Positions 10,374 through 19,990 of a stretch of DNA of 27,800 bases are shown piece after piece. A program made the position numbers and the translations under genes. The stretch is taken from positions 10,204,666 to 10,232,465 of the forward strand of contig CM022678.1 in NCBI GenBank assembly GCA_012295275.1. The letters run 5' to 3'. The number at the start of each line of letters is the position of its first letter. The first letter of the stretch is position 1. This stretch comes from Chrysomallon squamiferum. Its lineage: Eukaryota > Mollusca > Gastropoda > Neomphalida > Peltospiridae. The notes under the pieces are model-generated. The model did no database searches. It saw nothing but the letters and a program-made list of their open reading frames with translations, and was not told the DNA's origin.

Positions 10374-11245
10374 CTACCTACCTCTGGGTAAATCTCTCTG
10401 CCTGTTTCTAGTGCAGTCCTTAGAGAAATGGTCAGGGCTGTTGTAACTAAAGCAAACACTGGACGCTGGTGGAGAAGTATTTAGCTGAATATGTCGCACT
10501 GTATTTGAAAACATTCCAGATACATTTTCTATCTGCTTCTGCTGCTTTGAAACAGCTTCCTGTACTTCTGCTAGCAGATAATGTGTTGATGGCGAAGAAA
10601 TGATATCTCCAACCACAGTTCTGGATGTTTCTTTGTGTTTTGCAGTGCTGGAACACCCCACATCTTCTGACAGTTTAAAGGCTTCTTACCGCAACTGAAG
10701 AAAGGTCATGCCATCTCTCTACTGGACTAATTGTTTTAGTTCTTTCTTCATACTTGAGTTTTCAGTATTTTTCCTCTATCTAATAATTCACGAGACACAG
10801 TAAGAGAATTCTGTCAGTGATTCACCTTTCTTCTGCGATCCATCAAAAAGTAACTTTTGAAGTTCATGTTGGATTTTCTTGGTCTTGTTGTGACCTCAAC
10901 CTAATTTCTTCTGTCGCTCTACCTTCTAAGTGAGCTGATATGAAACTAGCCCGCTCCTATTCTGCAAGGCTGTGATGCAGAAATGCCCTTTCTACCTGAA
11001 CCCGAAAATCTCTAAATTTTAGGCCATTGTCTGACCCATTAAATTTACCCACCCTTTATCTTGTTTCCGATATAAAATAACTGAGTCATAGGTGTGTGAG
11101 GTTTATTACTCTTACCTTTGGTGCTGCTTTCACCTTGTTTAGGACTCAGCAATTCCTCATTAAGTCATTGAGTCGCAGCCTTTCTTCCTGTAAGGCAGCC
11201 TGCAACACTGCCTCCTGATCTTTTTAGCTTTTTAGCTTTCGCCAT
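10374..11245 (-). pseudogene. Ty3/gypsy gag remnant
   Basis: Retroelement gag region, reading from 11245 downward. It opens with a basic segment MAKAKKLKRSGGSVAG and is broken by several stops. The last 95 codons (10661-10374) are open and end in a nucleic-acid-binding zinc-knuckle relic, CFSYNSPDHFSKDC. Spacing fits CX2CX4HX4C, but the second Cys is Tyr. A basic RNRQRDLPRGR tail follows. Stops and frame changes make it non-functional. It lies inside the large gap of the plus-strand LRR gene and in the opposite orientation. Confidence 0.7.
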
Positions 11246-12519
11246 TTTGCAAAGCTTTATAAATTAACTTGTGGTGCTTTTTGATTACATATTTACTTAC
11301 TTTTAATTCATTATTACACACTTGGTGAAATAAGAAAATAATTTATCTACTAACTTTCTTTTAAGTCAGTATTTCAAGTTTTAACTGTTAGTATCAGATT
11401 ATAACTGAACTCTACAAGAATCTTTATTTTAAATTTACTTCCCTAAATTTAGATGCCCTTAATTGCTGCCACTCAGGGCTGTTTACCTCACATGTTATCT
11501 AAGCCAAGGCTACTGACCATCACTGAACATTACTGGGTCCACACCATAAACAACTGGTCACTGAGAGTCAACTTTACTGACCCCAAACAGTTACAGGCCA
11601 CGCCTCTTTATGTGATTATAGTTTGTAGGGAGATTCCTCAGATCATAACTTTCACAATTTCCCCATTAATCACCAGTTACTCATATCAGTTTTAGTTTAC
11701 ATATTACATTGTTAAAACAGTCTGACTGAGGGAATACCAGTATTGTCCAGTTAATTAATACTAAAACTTTAAGTAATATAAAACTCTCAGTTGTCATTTG
11801 TTCACATTCAAACATTTCACAATTACCTACCTTTCATTGTTTGTGGTCAATAATGACAATTTACATTAAACACAAAGTGAAGCAACACAAAAAAAAAGCA
11901 ACACAATGATATGAATGTTATCCACCACACACAGTAATCATAATGCAGAGGATTGTCTCAAACATCGTTCTCCATAGCCTGATATTCTCTCTTCTCTCTT
12001 GAACTCTCTTTCACCACAGTCACACCCTGTACTGACCAGTACTGGCAGATTTACTGTCCTGGGTTCCTTAAACAAGCACCAGTGACAGTGTTTACCATAT
12101 ATTAATGTCCCAGGTGTCTTGGAGGAATTTCCCATGTACATTACATGTAAACAATGAGAAATAAACCTCAGACATGTTAATAGTGATGATGTATCTTTAG
12201 ATTGTGCATTTTGAGTTCAGTCCCTCAAAATAATAATAAAATAATAATAATAATAATGCTAACATAGTAGGATAGTGATAATAAAAGCTAATGTAGTAAA
12301 GGAGTTAATATAGCTGTAGTTGTAGTAGGTAGTAGTAGAAGTAGTAATAATAACTAGTTTAGTAATAGTAGTAATAATAATAATAGCAGCTATGTAGTTT
12401 TAATAGAGTGCGCGCAGCAGGAACAGTAGCTGTAGTTGCAACAGTCATAGTAGTAGTTCCTACTTCCTTTAAACAAGTATTTTAAACATTTTTTTTATTA
12501 ATATTTTGTTTCCTATCAG
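11246..12519. other. Flank of the gypsy element, possible LTR/UTR
   Basis: By position this should contain the 5' LTR and leader of the minus-strand element. The 11940-12160 part is less AT-rich. I could not find a matching copy near 6500-7350 nor a clear tRNA primer-binding site. 12225-12400 is a taa/gta trinucleotide tract. Confidence 0.4.
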
Positions 12520-12668
12520 GCAAGGAGAGACTGTTGTCAGTGTTGTCAGTTGTTGGGAAGTCATCACCACTAACAACATTGTATCTTTGCAACCAGAAGA
12601 AAAACTTAGAAGAAAATGAAATCAAAGAACTTGTCACAAAGTTGTTTGCTTCCATTGATAATAAATAA
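12520..12668 (+). CDS. LRR-type exon (E), possibly terminal
   Basis: Begins after the long pyrimidine tract and tcctatcag, again with two bases of a split codon. It reads GKERLLSVLSVVGKSSPL, then TLYLCNQKKNLEENEIKEL and VTKLFASIDNK before TAA. 'LTTLYLCNQ..NLEENEIKELV..L' is a convincing LRR unit. No good donor was seen before the stop, so it could end the gene, or a donor may have been lost. It is separated from exon D by about 6 kb containing the gypsy element. Confidence 0.55.
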
Positions 12669-12737
12669 ATTCATTTTGAAAAAAGAACAATAAAATAAAT
12701 CAAGAATGAATAAATAAATAAATAAATAAATAAATAG

Positions 12738-12810
12738 CCTAAACCTAATCCTTACCCTCGTCCTAACCTTAATACTAGTCTTAATCCTAATCCTAACTAT
12801 AATCTAAGCT
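12738..12810 (+). repeat. Telomere-like CCTAA-rich patch
   Basis: Irregular run of cctaa, cctaat, cctaac units (aaacctaatccttaccc, cctaatcctaac) after an (AAAT)n stretch. It resembles a degenerate interstitial telomeric repeat (TTAGGG-type on the minus strand), but no perfect array is present. Confidence 0.4.
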
Positions 12811-12926
12811 AATGGTAAAAATAAGAAAAAAAGAAGTAATACTAAATAAAAGGGTTTATTATTGTTAATACTGTTGTTGTGTTGTTTTCTTTTTAAACTG
12901 TTTATATAAATTTAATTAATTTTAAG

Positions 12927-13043
12927 GTCTCACTGTCAAAAAGTCAGGGGAGAAAGTTGAATCATCTTGTAGTTGTCTCCCTTCAGTTGCAGTCAATTCC
13001 CTGATTAAACTGACAGCACTTGGAGGACATCCTGGCCAACAGT
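12927..13043 (+). CDS. Candidate LRR-like exon (F), 3' boundary uncertain
   Basis: After tttaattttaag the frame that starts with two split-codon bases is open: LTVKKSGEKVESSCSCLPS then VAVNSLIKLTALGGHPGQQ. The pattern CLPSVAVNSLIKLTALG resembles the exon-B repeat (DNLVKLIS). No consensus donor follows the open segment, so the end is approximate. It may be a decayed duplicate of the upstream LRR exons. Confidence 0.4.
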
Positions 13044-13131
13044 TATATTTGTTTTTTATTTTTAACATTTATATGGTTCATATTTATTGAAATTTGTCAT
13101 CTCATTTATTTATTTATTTATCTTGCTCTAG

Positions 13132-13247
13132 GAATACTGGGTAATATGATGCACTGTCCAGACATTTTGACAGACAAAGGAACAGTCAACTTCTGACACT
13201 GACACTAGGTCATGTCCTTGACATTGCAGCCATGTTGAAAGGTCATG
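13132..13247 (+). pseudogene. LRR-like exon (G) with one frame slip
   Basis: Acceptor ttgctctag, same start phase. It reads ILGNMMHCPDILTDKGT and then runs into TGA. Shifting frame near 13180 gives SQLLTLTLGHVLDIAAMLKGH, ending CATG|GTGAGT in phase 1, as expected for this exon set. The good splice sites at both ends with a single internal slip point to a recent indel or a sequence error. Confidence 0.45.
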
Positions 13248-13274
13248 GTGAGTGATTATATAGCATGTAGTAGT

Positions 13275-13417
13275 GTAGTAATAACAGTTATCTGTCTGTC
13301 GTTCTGTATATCTGTAATAACAAACATCACATTCTGTTAATGTAGTAATAACAGTTCACAGCTATCTGTCCATCTTTCTGTACATCTATCTGTAATAACA
13401 AACATCATATTCTGCTT
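13275..13417 (+). repeat. Tandem duplication, unit about 70 nt
   Basis: 13275-13341 and 13342-13417 both read gtagtaataacagtt ... atctgt ... ttctgta ... atctgtaataacaaacatca ... attctg. It lies just after LRR-like exon G. Confidence 0.8.
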
Positions 13418-13469
13418 ATTTATGAATATTTATATTTGGTTGTCTCTCCCACTTAAAGCTTCTCTGTGT

Positions 13470-13472
<3 letters not shown>

Positions 13473-13553
<81 letters not shown>
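13473..13553 (+). repeat. (TC)n microsatellite
   Basis: Perfect 81-nt tc run. Confidence 0.95.
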
Positions 13554-13556
<3 letters not shown>

Positions 13557-13850
13557 TTTGTTTTGTTTTGTTGGTTGTTTTTTGGGTTTCTTTATAATTC
13601 TTGATTGTTAATATATTTAAATGGCAACTTATTATTTATATATATTGTTTTCTTCTTCTTTTAGAATCCTGCTATTTAATTGTGAATTTTATTGTTAGTA
13701 ATCTTATTTTGTTTTATTATGTATCTGTTTATTGTTAATATAATGTAATTTCTTATTATGATTATTATTTTAACATTTTTTATTATTATTTTGTATATTT
13801 GTCTTATTACTATTGTTATTAGTCTTATTATAATGTATTATTGTTATTAT

Positions 13851-14090
13851 TACTACTACAACTGTTACAAATACTACTGTTGTTTCTATTGCTGTTATTA
13901 CTCCTACTCCTACTCCTGCTACTACTACTACTGTTACTAAAACTACTACAACTACTACTACTACTATTACTACTACTACAGCTATTACAAATACTACTGT
14001 TGTTTCTATTGCTGTTACAACTGTTACTCCTCCTCCTCTCCTGCTACTACTACTGTTACAAAAACTATTACTATTACTACTACTACTACT
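13851..14090 (+). repeat. 120-nt higher-order repeat in an ACT-type tract
   Basis: 13851-13970 and 13971-14090 are two copies of a 120-nt unit containing caaatactactgttgtttc and tattgctgtta with ACT and CCT triplets. The surrounding 13750-14165 is trinucleotide-rich low-complexity DNA; the open frames across it are artefacts. Confidence 0.75.
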
Positions 14091-14174
14091 ACCTCTACTA
14101 CTACTACTACAACTACCACTACTGCTACTACTACCACTACTGCTATGACTACTGCTACTGTTTCAATTTGCCAG

Positions 14175-14270
14175 GATCCAGTTACTTGTTCAAACAGTGG
14201 AACAGCATGGACACTGATGTCTGATTGTGTATCTGTAGACCAGGCTATAGATTACTACAACAGAGGAGAG
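14175..14270 (+). CDS. Candidate exon (H), 96 nt, frame ambiguous
   Basis: Lies between tttcaatttgccag and GGAGAG|GTATTC. Read in phase 0 it is fully open for 32 codons (DPVTCSNSGTAWTLMSDC, VSVDQAIDYYNRGE). Read in the phase shared by the other plus-strand exons it has one internal TGA. No family is recognised. It follows directly on a long ACT-type trinucleotide tract, so the acceptor context is repeat-derived. Confidence 0.3.
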
Positions 14271-14279
14271 GTATTCCAT

Positions 14280-15120
14280 TTAAATCATCAGTGTTTGACT
14301 AATTATATATAAATGTCATTTGATTTACCTACTACTCCCAGTCTGTCAGCTTCTCTTGCTCTTTCAGTCTGTGTGTGTGTGTAAAAAAAAAAACCCATAC
14401 AAATTCTCTCTGCTTTGTTCATTGGAGTGCTTTGAAGAACTTCCAGAAGTATCATATTTTTTTCAGCAGCAAAACAAAACAAAAAAATTTGAATTCTTAT
14501 AATACTTAAACAGTGGTAAATTATTTGAAATAACTGTCCTAATTCAGATGATAAAATGTTTGTTTTTTTTTTTTGTTTTTATAAAAATAATTTTAATGAG
14601 TCTTGTTTATCCAGATAAAATATATTACAATTGATTAAAACTTTAAATTTTCTGATTTCCAAATTTAATTCAATAACAGTCTCTAACATGAATAAATAAT
14701 ATTACTCTAGAAGAACTGACTTTTTTCTTCTTCTTCTTATGAATATCTATTACTGACATTTTCAACTTGAAACAAATCTCTTTGAAGCTGATGATTATGC
14801 ACACTATGTCAGTAAGCACAAGACATGAAATTTAAAAAAAGATTATGGTTTAGTTGCCCAAAAAATATTTTTGTGATCATCTCTTTTTTTCTGTAAGTTG
14901 TAACATAACAGCCACTATTAATAATTTTATAGCAAATATTAATTTCACATAAAAGGTTTGTTGGTTATTCGATAAATTGAAAGTATCGGCTTACCTTAAT
15001 TTGTCAACATCTAAAAAGAAATATGAAAATTCTTTATTAATTAAAATAGCCACAAATATTTAGTCCTAGTTAACAAATCAGTTGGTAAGACATTTTCAAA
15101 CAAACCTTGACAAAAATTGA
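14280..15120. other. AT-rich stretch without a recognised gene
   Basis: Only short open frames. Lies between the last LRR-like segment and the convergent end of the GALNT gene, so it probably holds 3' untranslated and intergenic DNA. Confidence 0.5.
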
Positions 15121-15123
15121 ATT

Positions 15124-15185
15124 ATATAATAATAATAATAATAATAACAACAACAACAACAACAACAACAACAATAATAATATTA
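15124..15185 (+). repeat. (AAT)n-(AAC)n compound microsatellite
   Basis: aat units change to aac at about 15147 and back to aat at about 15172. Confidence 0.9.
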
Positions 15186-15536
15186 AATAACAATATATAG
15201 TATTATATGCTTGGATTTTTCAAAAGAAACAAAAATTAAAGGAAAGCAACGTGAAATGACAGTGAGTAAAGTTTAGCGTGTGACAAAAATAAGAAAATCA
15301 ATGACTTTCCTCTATAAAATATGCAGCCGTTCAACTTTTCTTTTTAGTATTTTTTCTTCTTTTTTTATTTTTTTTTTTTATTTTTATTTTTATTTTTTTA
15401 TTTATTTTTATTCCGAGTAAGTAATCTCTGATGATATTGAAGACTAAAATAAAATAAATTGTTCTATAGGGAAGGCATATATTTTATTAAAAGAATTAAA
15501 ACAAGGTGACTCATTAATATTTTATTGAGGCATATT

Positions 15537-15645
15537 ACTGTGCATAGAAATAAAACTAAAAGAATTTAAAATAATAATAATAATAATAATACTGTGCATA
15601 GAAATAAAACTAAAAGAATTAAAATAATAATAATAATAATAATAA
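15537..15645 (+). repeat. Tandem duplication, 54-nt unit
   Basis: Two head-to-tail copies of actgtgcatagaaataaaac followed by taaaagaatt and (AAT)n, starting at 15537 and 15591. The near-identity suggests a recent slippage or unequal crossover. Confidence 0.85.
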
Positions 15646-15741
15646 TGTATGGTTTTTGTTAAGTAGTTTAATGCTGTCCACATGTAATTTGTATATTAAT
15701 GGGTTCTTTAACTTAGTTATACTGATTTATATCGTGACAAT

Positions 15742-15744
<3 letters not shown>

Positions 15745-15801
<57 letters not shown>

Positions 15802-15868
15802 CTATCTTTCTAACTCTCTTTGTATCTCTCTCTCTTTCTCTGTATCTCTCTCTCTGTCTCTGTATCTA

Positions 15869-15941
<73 letters not shown>

Positions 15942-16032
15942 ATCTCTTTATCTCTTTCTCTCTCTGTCTCTATCTCTCTGTCTCTGTATCTATCTCTCTC
16001 TCTTTCTTTCTCTATATCTCTCTTATGTATCC

Positions 16033-16098
<66 letters not shown>

Positions 16099-16147
16099 CT
16101 TACTCTCTCTCTGTCACATGAACTTCTCTTTGTCTCTCTCTCTATCC
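15745..16147 (+). repeat. Compound (TC)n / TATC satellite block, about 400 nt
   Basis: Three long tc runs (15745-15791, 15878-15931, 16037-16090) joined by tatc, tgtc and tttc variants. It lies downstream of the GALNT stop codon (minus strand), so it may fall in the 3' flank of that gene. Confidence 0.95.
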
Positions 16148-16332
16148 GTGAAAAACACGCATTGTTTGTTAATCTAAAATTAATTAGGCTTTCATCCGCC
16201 AATTCATACATCCATACAATTAATATTCGCTTTTATTACTTTTCCTTTCAATCCTCTAACACACACGCAATACAGTCATTAATAAGAAATGTTTTTGTTT
16301 TTGTTTTTTTTCTAGCATTTATATTTTCCTGT

Positions 16333-16452
16333 TTACGTTTTCCAGGACCATTTTTGATTGTTGCTTCCATTACAGTCTCGAAGTTGAAGAGCGGCTGTTC
16401 CGTTCACCCCCTCCACACATTTATTTTTTGTGTTGAAATAAATAGTTTTATT
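16333..16452 (-). CDS. GALNT exon (f): third lectin repeat (gamma) and stop codon
   Basis: Terminal coding exon, 39 codons plus TAA. It reads NKTIYFNTKNKCVEGVNG, then TAALQLRDCNGSNNQKWSWKT and stop. KCVEG replaces CLD, and RDCNGS.NQKW is a canonical gamma-repeat ending as in GALNT1/13 ('RDCNGS..QQW'). The acceptor follows ttactcttttcag (minus strand), and the reading frame continues from exon (e) in phase 0. The open frame ends exactly where GALNT proteins end, which supports an intact gene. No longer C-terminal tail is present. A polyadenylation signal within the following 200 nt was not assigned with confidence. Confidence 0.88.
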   Translation of the reverse strand, partial: NKTIYFNTKNKCVEGVNGTAALQLRDCNGSNNQKWSWKT

Positions 16453-17001
16453 CTGAAAAGAGTAACCGAATTGATATTATTAAAATAGTTGATCAGAATA
16501 GTTACATATACAAGGTTTACACACTGGATTGTATCTACTTACGTGTAATTATAAAGATGTGTTTCGTGATAAAAATGTATTGAGCACGAACAATGTAATG
16601 CTTGGATCAAAATTTAAGTAAATAAATCAGTCAAAAATAATTAGTATATTAGTAAAAATATTGATCAGTTTAAGATTACATTTTTTATTTGTTTTTTGAG
16701 ACCAAAACAAATATGTATACTAATTTTTATTGAAAATGAAATCAGTTTGATTAAACTTACTATGGAAATTGATATGGAATTAACGAATAAAAAAAAGAAA
16801 AAAGAAGACAAGAAAACAACAACAGTGAAATGAAGAAGGATATAATTATGTTTAATAATAAATTGGTTAAAAAGTAATAAATAAATAAATAAATGAGTAA
16901 ATAAATAAATACTAAATAAATAAGTAAATAAAACAAAATATTTTTGAAATAAGTATATATATCTTTATAACTAAAACTAGTGTTGATATTACCGTACTTA
17001 C

Positions 17002-17139
17002 TCGGGTATATGTAAAATTCTGATTGCCGCCCATCTGATGACAAGAAAACATCGTAACCGTATTTTCATTTTCACTGCCTGCATCAAAGCATGTTCTCAT
17101 CTGACGTAGTTCTGGTACTTTCCCCACGTAATAACAGAT
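17002..17139 (-). CDS. GALNT exon (e): second lectin repeat (beta)
   Basis: 46 codons starting ICYYVGKVPELRQMR, then TCFDAGSENEN (CxD motif) and FSCHQMGGNQNFTYTR, i.e. the 'C...GGNQ.(F/W).Y' close of a ricin-type repeat, with Phe at the usual Trp position of QxW. The acceptor follows tatttccag and the donor is CGA|GTAAGT, a full consensus. It joins exons (d) and (f) in phase 0. Confidence 0.88.
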
Positions 17140-17304
17140 CTGGAAATAAAATGTGAAATGATAAAGCCTCAAATTATTGATCCACAAACATGCCGATGAT
17201 GACAGATGTTGTTATTTATCTGCGGTGATAAATACAAGACTGAGTTAACGTACAGATTAGTACAAGCAGATGTTTAGTATGAAGCTTTTCAAATCGCACG
17301 CATA

Positions 17305-17374
17305 TATGTGTGTGTGTGTGTGTGTCACTGTGTGTGTATGTGTGTGTGTAGATAGATTGAAAGATATATAGATG

Positions 17375-17412
<38 letters not shown>

Positions 17413-17443
17413 CAGACAGATATACAGATGGATAGATAGATAC
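17305..17443 (+). repeat. (TG)n then (GATA)n microsatellite
   Basis: tg run followed by gata units, within the GALNT intron between exons (d) and (e). Confidence 0.9.
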
Positions 17444-17707
17444 TGATACATTAGTGTAAGAAAATGTCTAGAATGGGAAATTATATTTTAATTTTAACTT
17501 AGCTACTTCTGTATTGGTGTATTTCTGTCTATACGTCTGTCTCTGTATACGTTCTACCCTTCTATCTGTCTACACATCGATCTTCGTATGAATGTCCGTT
17601 TTTCTTTTTGTATGTCATCTCTCTAACTCTGTCTTTGTCTCTGTCTTTCTGTCTGCCTACCTGTCTTCCTTTCTTTCTATCTATCTAACGTGTCTGTCAG
17701 TTTATTT

Positions 17708-17810
17708 ATTTATTATTATTATTATTTTTTTTTTGTTGACATTATTATTATTATTATTATTGTTGTTGTTATTGTTGTAGTTATTATTGACATTATTATC
17801 ATTTTCATCA

Positions 17811-17860
<50 letters not shown>

Positions 17861-17880
17861 TATTATTATTATTATTATTA
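17708..17880 (+). repeat. (ATT)n/(GTT)n tract
   Basis: Long att run with gtt variants, ending about 60 nt from GALNT exon (d). Confidence 0.9.
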
Positions 17881-17937
17881 ATCACTTTGGAATGACATCA
17901 GCTGATTAGATGACACATGAAAAATGTCAAACTTTAC

Positions 17938-18042
17938 CTGGTTGGTGATATTTTCACAATGACGCCATACTATTGTTTTTTCAGTGATTCTGTGATCTCC
18001 CATTGAATCAATACACATATCTGCAGCAGCGTGATTATAAAG
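17938..18042 (-). CDS. GALNT exon (d): first lectin repeat (alpha)
   Basis: 35 codons, LYNHAAADMCIDSMGDHR then ITEKTIVWRHCENITNQ. MCIDSMG corresponds to the 'CLD' motif opening the alpha repeat of the ricin-type (beta-trefoil) lectin domain that GALNTs use to bind already glycosylated substrates; WRHCENITNQ corresponds to the 'C....NQ' end of the repeat. The acceptor follows gaaatttcag and the donor is CAG|GTAAAG (minus strand). Both ends are phase 0. CID in place of CLD is a conservative change. Confidence 0.85.
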
Positions 18043-18187
18043 CTGAAATTTCAAAAAGAAAAATACAAAATAACATTGACATAACAATTCATTCATCATA
18101 CATATGAAGATTTTAACGCGATTATTTCTTTGCGGTACATAAATTTAATAAAAGAAAGAGAATTACAGAAAAGATCAATAAACAGCC

Positions 18188-18243
<56 letters not shown>
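18188..18243 (+). repeat. (AAT)n microsatellite
   Basis: Perfect aat run in the GALNT intron between exons (c) and (d). Confidence 0.95.
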
Positions 18244-18247
<4 letters not shown>

Positions 18248-18590
18248 TAAACCAAAACGATATACGAGTACGAACAGTTTTTTAAAATTATAAGCTAACA
18301 TAATTCAAGTTTAAAGCAGATATATTATTGGGTACCATATAGATTATTCATTTATCTAAAGAAAATAGTGTTTTAGATACAGTGTTCTTATCTTCGATCC
18401 CGTCTTCGTTAAAGCAAGTATCCAGATTCTGTTTCTACGTTCATAAAAAGTAATTTTTAAACATTTGACCAACTAAGGCTGTGTTAAATTTTCGGTATGT
18501 TAGATGTCTTTGTATTATTGTGAAACGTTTGTTTACAATTTCTATACAATGCAATCACAGTTGCTGAATTCATAACGCTGTGTTGCGTTA

Positions 18591-18800
18591 TAGAGTTACC
18601 TGCCCTTGCGAAATAATAACTGCTGATCTATCTAGAGTTACCTACCCTTGCGAAAACTAACTGATAATCTGTCTATAGTTACCTGCCTTTGTGGACTCTA
18701 TTTATTAATCTATCTAGAGTTACTTACCCGTCTTAAAACTGTTTATTTAGAGTTGCTTGTCTTGTGAAAAAAAAATTAATTAGAGTTACCTGCCCTCGGA
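18591..18800 (-). repeat. Degenerate tandem copies of a 5' splice site
   Basis: Six copies of a roughly 20-nt plus-strand element 'tagagttacctgccc...' start at 18591, 18633, 18674, 18715, 18748 and 18781, at 42, 41, 41, 33 and 33-nt spacing. The copy at 18781 contains the real exon/intron junction of GALNT exon (c) (minus strand GGGCAG|GTAACT). The others lie inside the intron. On the minus strand three keep G|GTAACT; the copy at 18715 reads GGGTAAGTAACT, which contains the stronger consensus GTAAGT; the copy at 18748 has degraded to GCAACT. Phase-0 readthrough of the intron meets TAA before the second upstream copy. Confidence 0.85.
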
Positions 18801-18918
18801 ATTTTGCCATTGTAGGAATAAATGCGTTAGGGTAGATATTCTTAATATACCAGTCAAAGCTTTTACATTTGAGTCGCTTTCTGAGTTCCAGTCTGTCAGA
18901 AATATCTCCATAATCAGG
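18790..18918 (-). CDS. GALNT exon (c): linker between catalytic and lectin domains
   Basis: 43 codons beginning [20 protein letters not shown] and continuing [11 protein letters not shown], the classic GALNT 'GD(I/V)SER..LR..L.CKSF.WYL.N.YP' block that closes the catalytic domain. It ends FRGQ in phase 0. The acceptor follows ccgttgacag and the donor is GGGCAG|GTAACT. This donor is duplicated in degraded form five more times in the following intron (see 18591-18800), which is unusual. The neighbouring exons (b) and (d) join without frame change. Confidence 0.92.
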
Positions 18919-19194
18919 CTGTCAACGGAAAAGTATGGTTAGTGTTAGAAGTTAGATTAGATTTTATTTTAAATGAATACTGAAATACAAGAAATATATA
19001 TATATCGATCTGTAATGAATACGAGGACTATGGTTATTTCATGTAGTGAATTGTTTTATATTGGGTTAACATTTATTTATTTATTTATTTATTTATTTAT
19101 TTTGCCTCTAATTTGGGGTGATTTCTTATAGTTTAATTAGATTATTTTTATTATTATTTTTAATTAGAGCTTATTTTGCTTCTTTAAAACTTTA

Positions 19195-19320
19195 TTGTTA
19201 TTGCTGTTGTTGCTCCTGCTGTTTTTATTATTAATACGAGTAGTAGTAGCGGTAGCACTAGCTGTAGTAGTAGTGGTAGTAGTAGCTGCAGTAGTAGTAG
19301 CAGTAATAGTAATAGTAAAT
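19195..19320 (+). repeat. Mixed trinucleotide (GTT/GTA) tract
   Basis: gtt, ctg and tag/gta triplets; low-complexity open frames only. Lies between GALNT exons (b) and (c); an ATTT run at 19073-19101 precedes it. Confidence 0.8.
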
Positions 19321-19405
19321 GTTATATTAAATATAGGAATGTTAATATTGGTGTTAATGATGGAATTATCAAGTTGAAAGTGTTTATTAAGAGAGATCAA
19401 CTAAC

Positions 19406-19582
19406 CTTGTGTTTCAGTGTATCAAGATAAAATTGTTTATATTCGTCTAACCAAACCATAGCGACTCTGATCGTGTTTTTGTCAACATTGGCAGCAACGA
19501 CAGAGTAGGGGAATTTGGTTCGATACACATGACCAACTAAAGAACATTGTATTATTTCTAAAGTTCCTCCGCACATCCAAAT
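19406..19582 (-). CDS. GALNT exon (b): IWMCGG segment of the catalytic domain
   Basis: Follows exon (a) directly in phase 0: ...LEILFR joined to [10 protein letters not shown], the near-invariant GALNT 'R(I/V)WMCGG' block. It continues with [11 protein letters not shown], equivalent to 'PCSRVGHVFR' in most family members, then a lineage-variable stretch and [10 protein letters not shown], equivalent to 'VWMDEYK'. It has 59 codons, an acceptor after tttcgtttcag and a donor AAG|GTTAGT (minus strand). The residues before IQC are normal, so there is no sign of decay. The catalytic role is inferred from the family; exons with the metal-binding DxH are not in view. Confidence 0.9.
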
Positions 19583-19720
19583 CTGAAACGAAACAAAAGA
19601 TATTGTTGTCATTCACTGATAAATTGAACATTGTTTTTCTTTTATCCGATGTATTGAGTGGATGGGTGCGGGCGTTTTTGTAGGTAGATAGATAGAAGAT
19701 AGACAAACAGGCAGACATAG

Positions 19721-19724
<4 letters not shown>

Positions 19725-19801
<77 letters not shown>

Positions 19802-19805
19802 GTGA

Positions 19806-19854
<49 letters not shown>

Positions 19855-19990
19855 TGGTTGATAGATAGATATATGCAAAGAAAAATTCAAAAATATATAT
19901 ATATAGATAGATAGATAGACAGACAGACAGATATACAAACAGACAGAAGTACAGAAAGATAGACAGACAGATAGATAGACACAGCTATAG
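19725..19990 (+). repeat. (AG)n-(TG)n-(GATA)n compound block
   Basis: ag run 19725-19798, tg run to 19853, then gata/caga motifs. Lies in the GALNT intron between exons (a) and (b). Confidence 0.95.

Larger units (their letters stand above)
7360..11245 (-). mobile_element. Degenerate Ty3/gypsy retroelement, about 3.9 kb internal region
   Basis: gag - protease - RT - RNase H - integrase in canonical Ty3/gypsy order on the minus strand, with many stops and frame changes. I looked for matching LTRs by comparing 6500-7350 with 11250-12160 by eye and found no convincing direct repeat. The flanks are therefore undefined, or one or both LTRs have been lost. It lies between LRR exons D (6387) and E (12520), so it appears to be an intronic insertion. 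Confidence 0.85.

Noticed and set aside
11938-12141. 67-codon minus-strand frame in the gypsy flank
   Set aside because: No motif, no splice sites; better explained as part of an unassigned LTR or leader.
6500-12160. Flanking LTR pair for the gypsy element
   Set aside because: Visual comparison of the two flanks showed no shared stretch long enough to support LTRs; a computed self-alignment would be decisive.
15656-16488. Open frames of 173 and 222 codons rich in Leu/Ser
   Set aside because: They are translations of (TC)n and TATC microsatellites; the non-repeat tail of the second frame is on the opposite strand to the confirmed GALNT exon (f).
19195-19400. Candidate small proteins on both strands
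   Set aside because: Trinucleotide repeat translation inside a GALNT intron.
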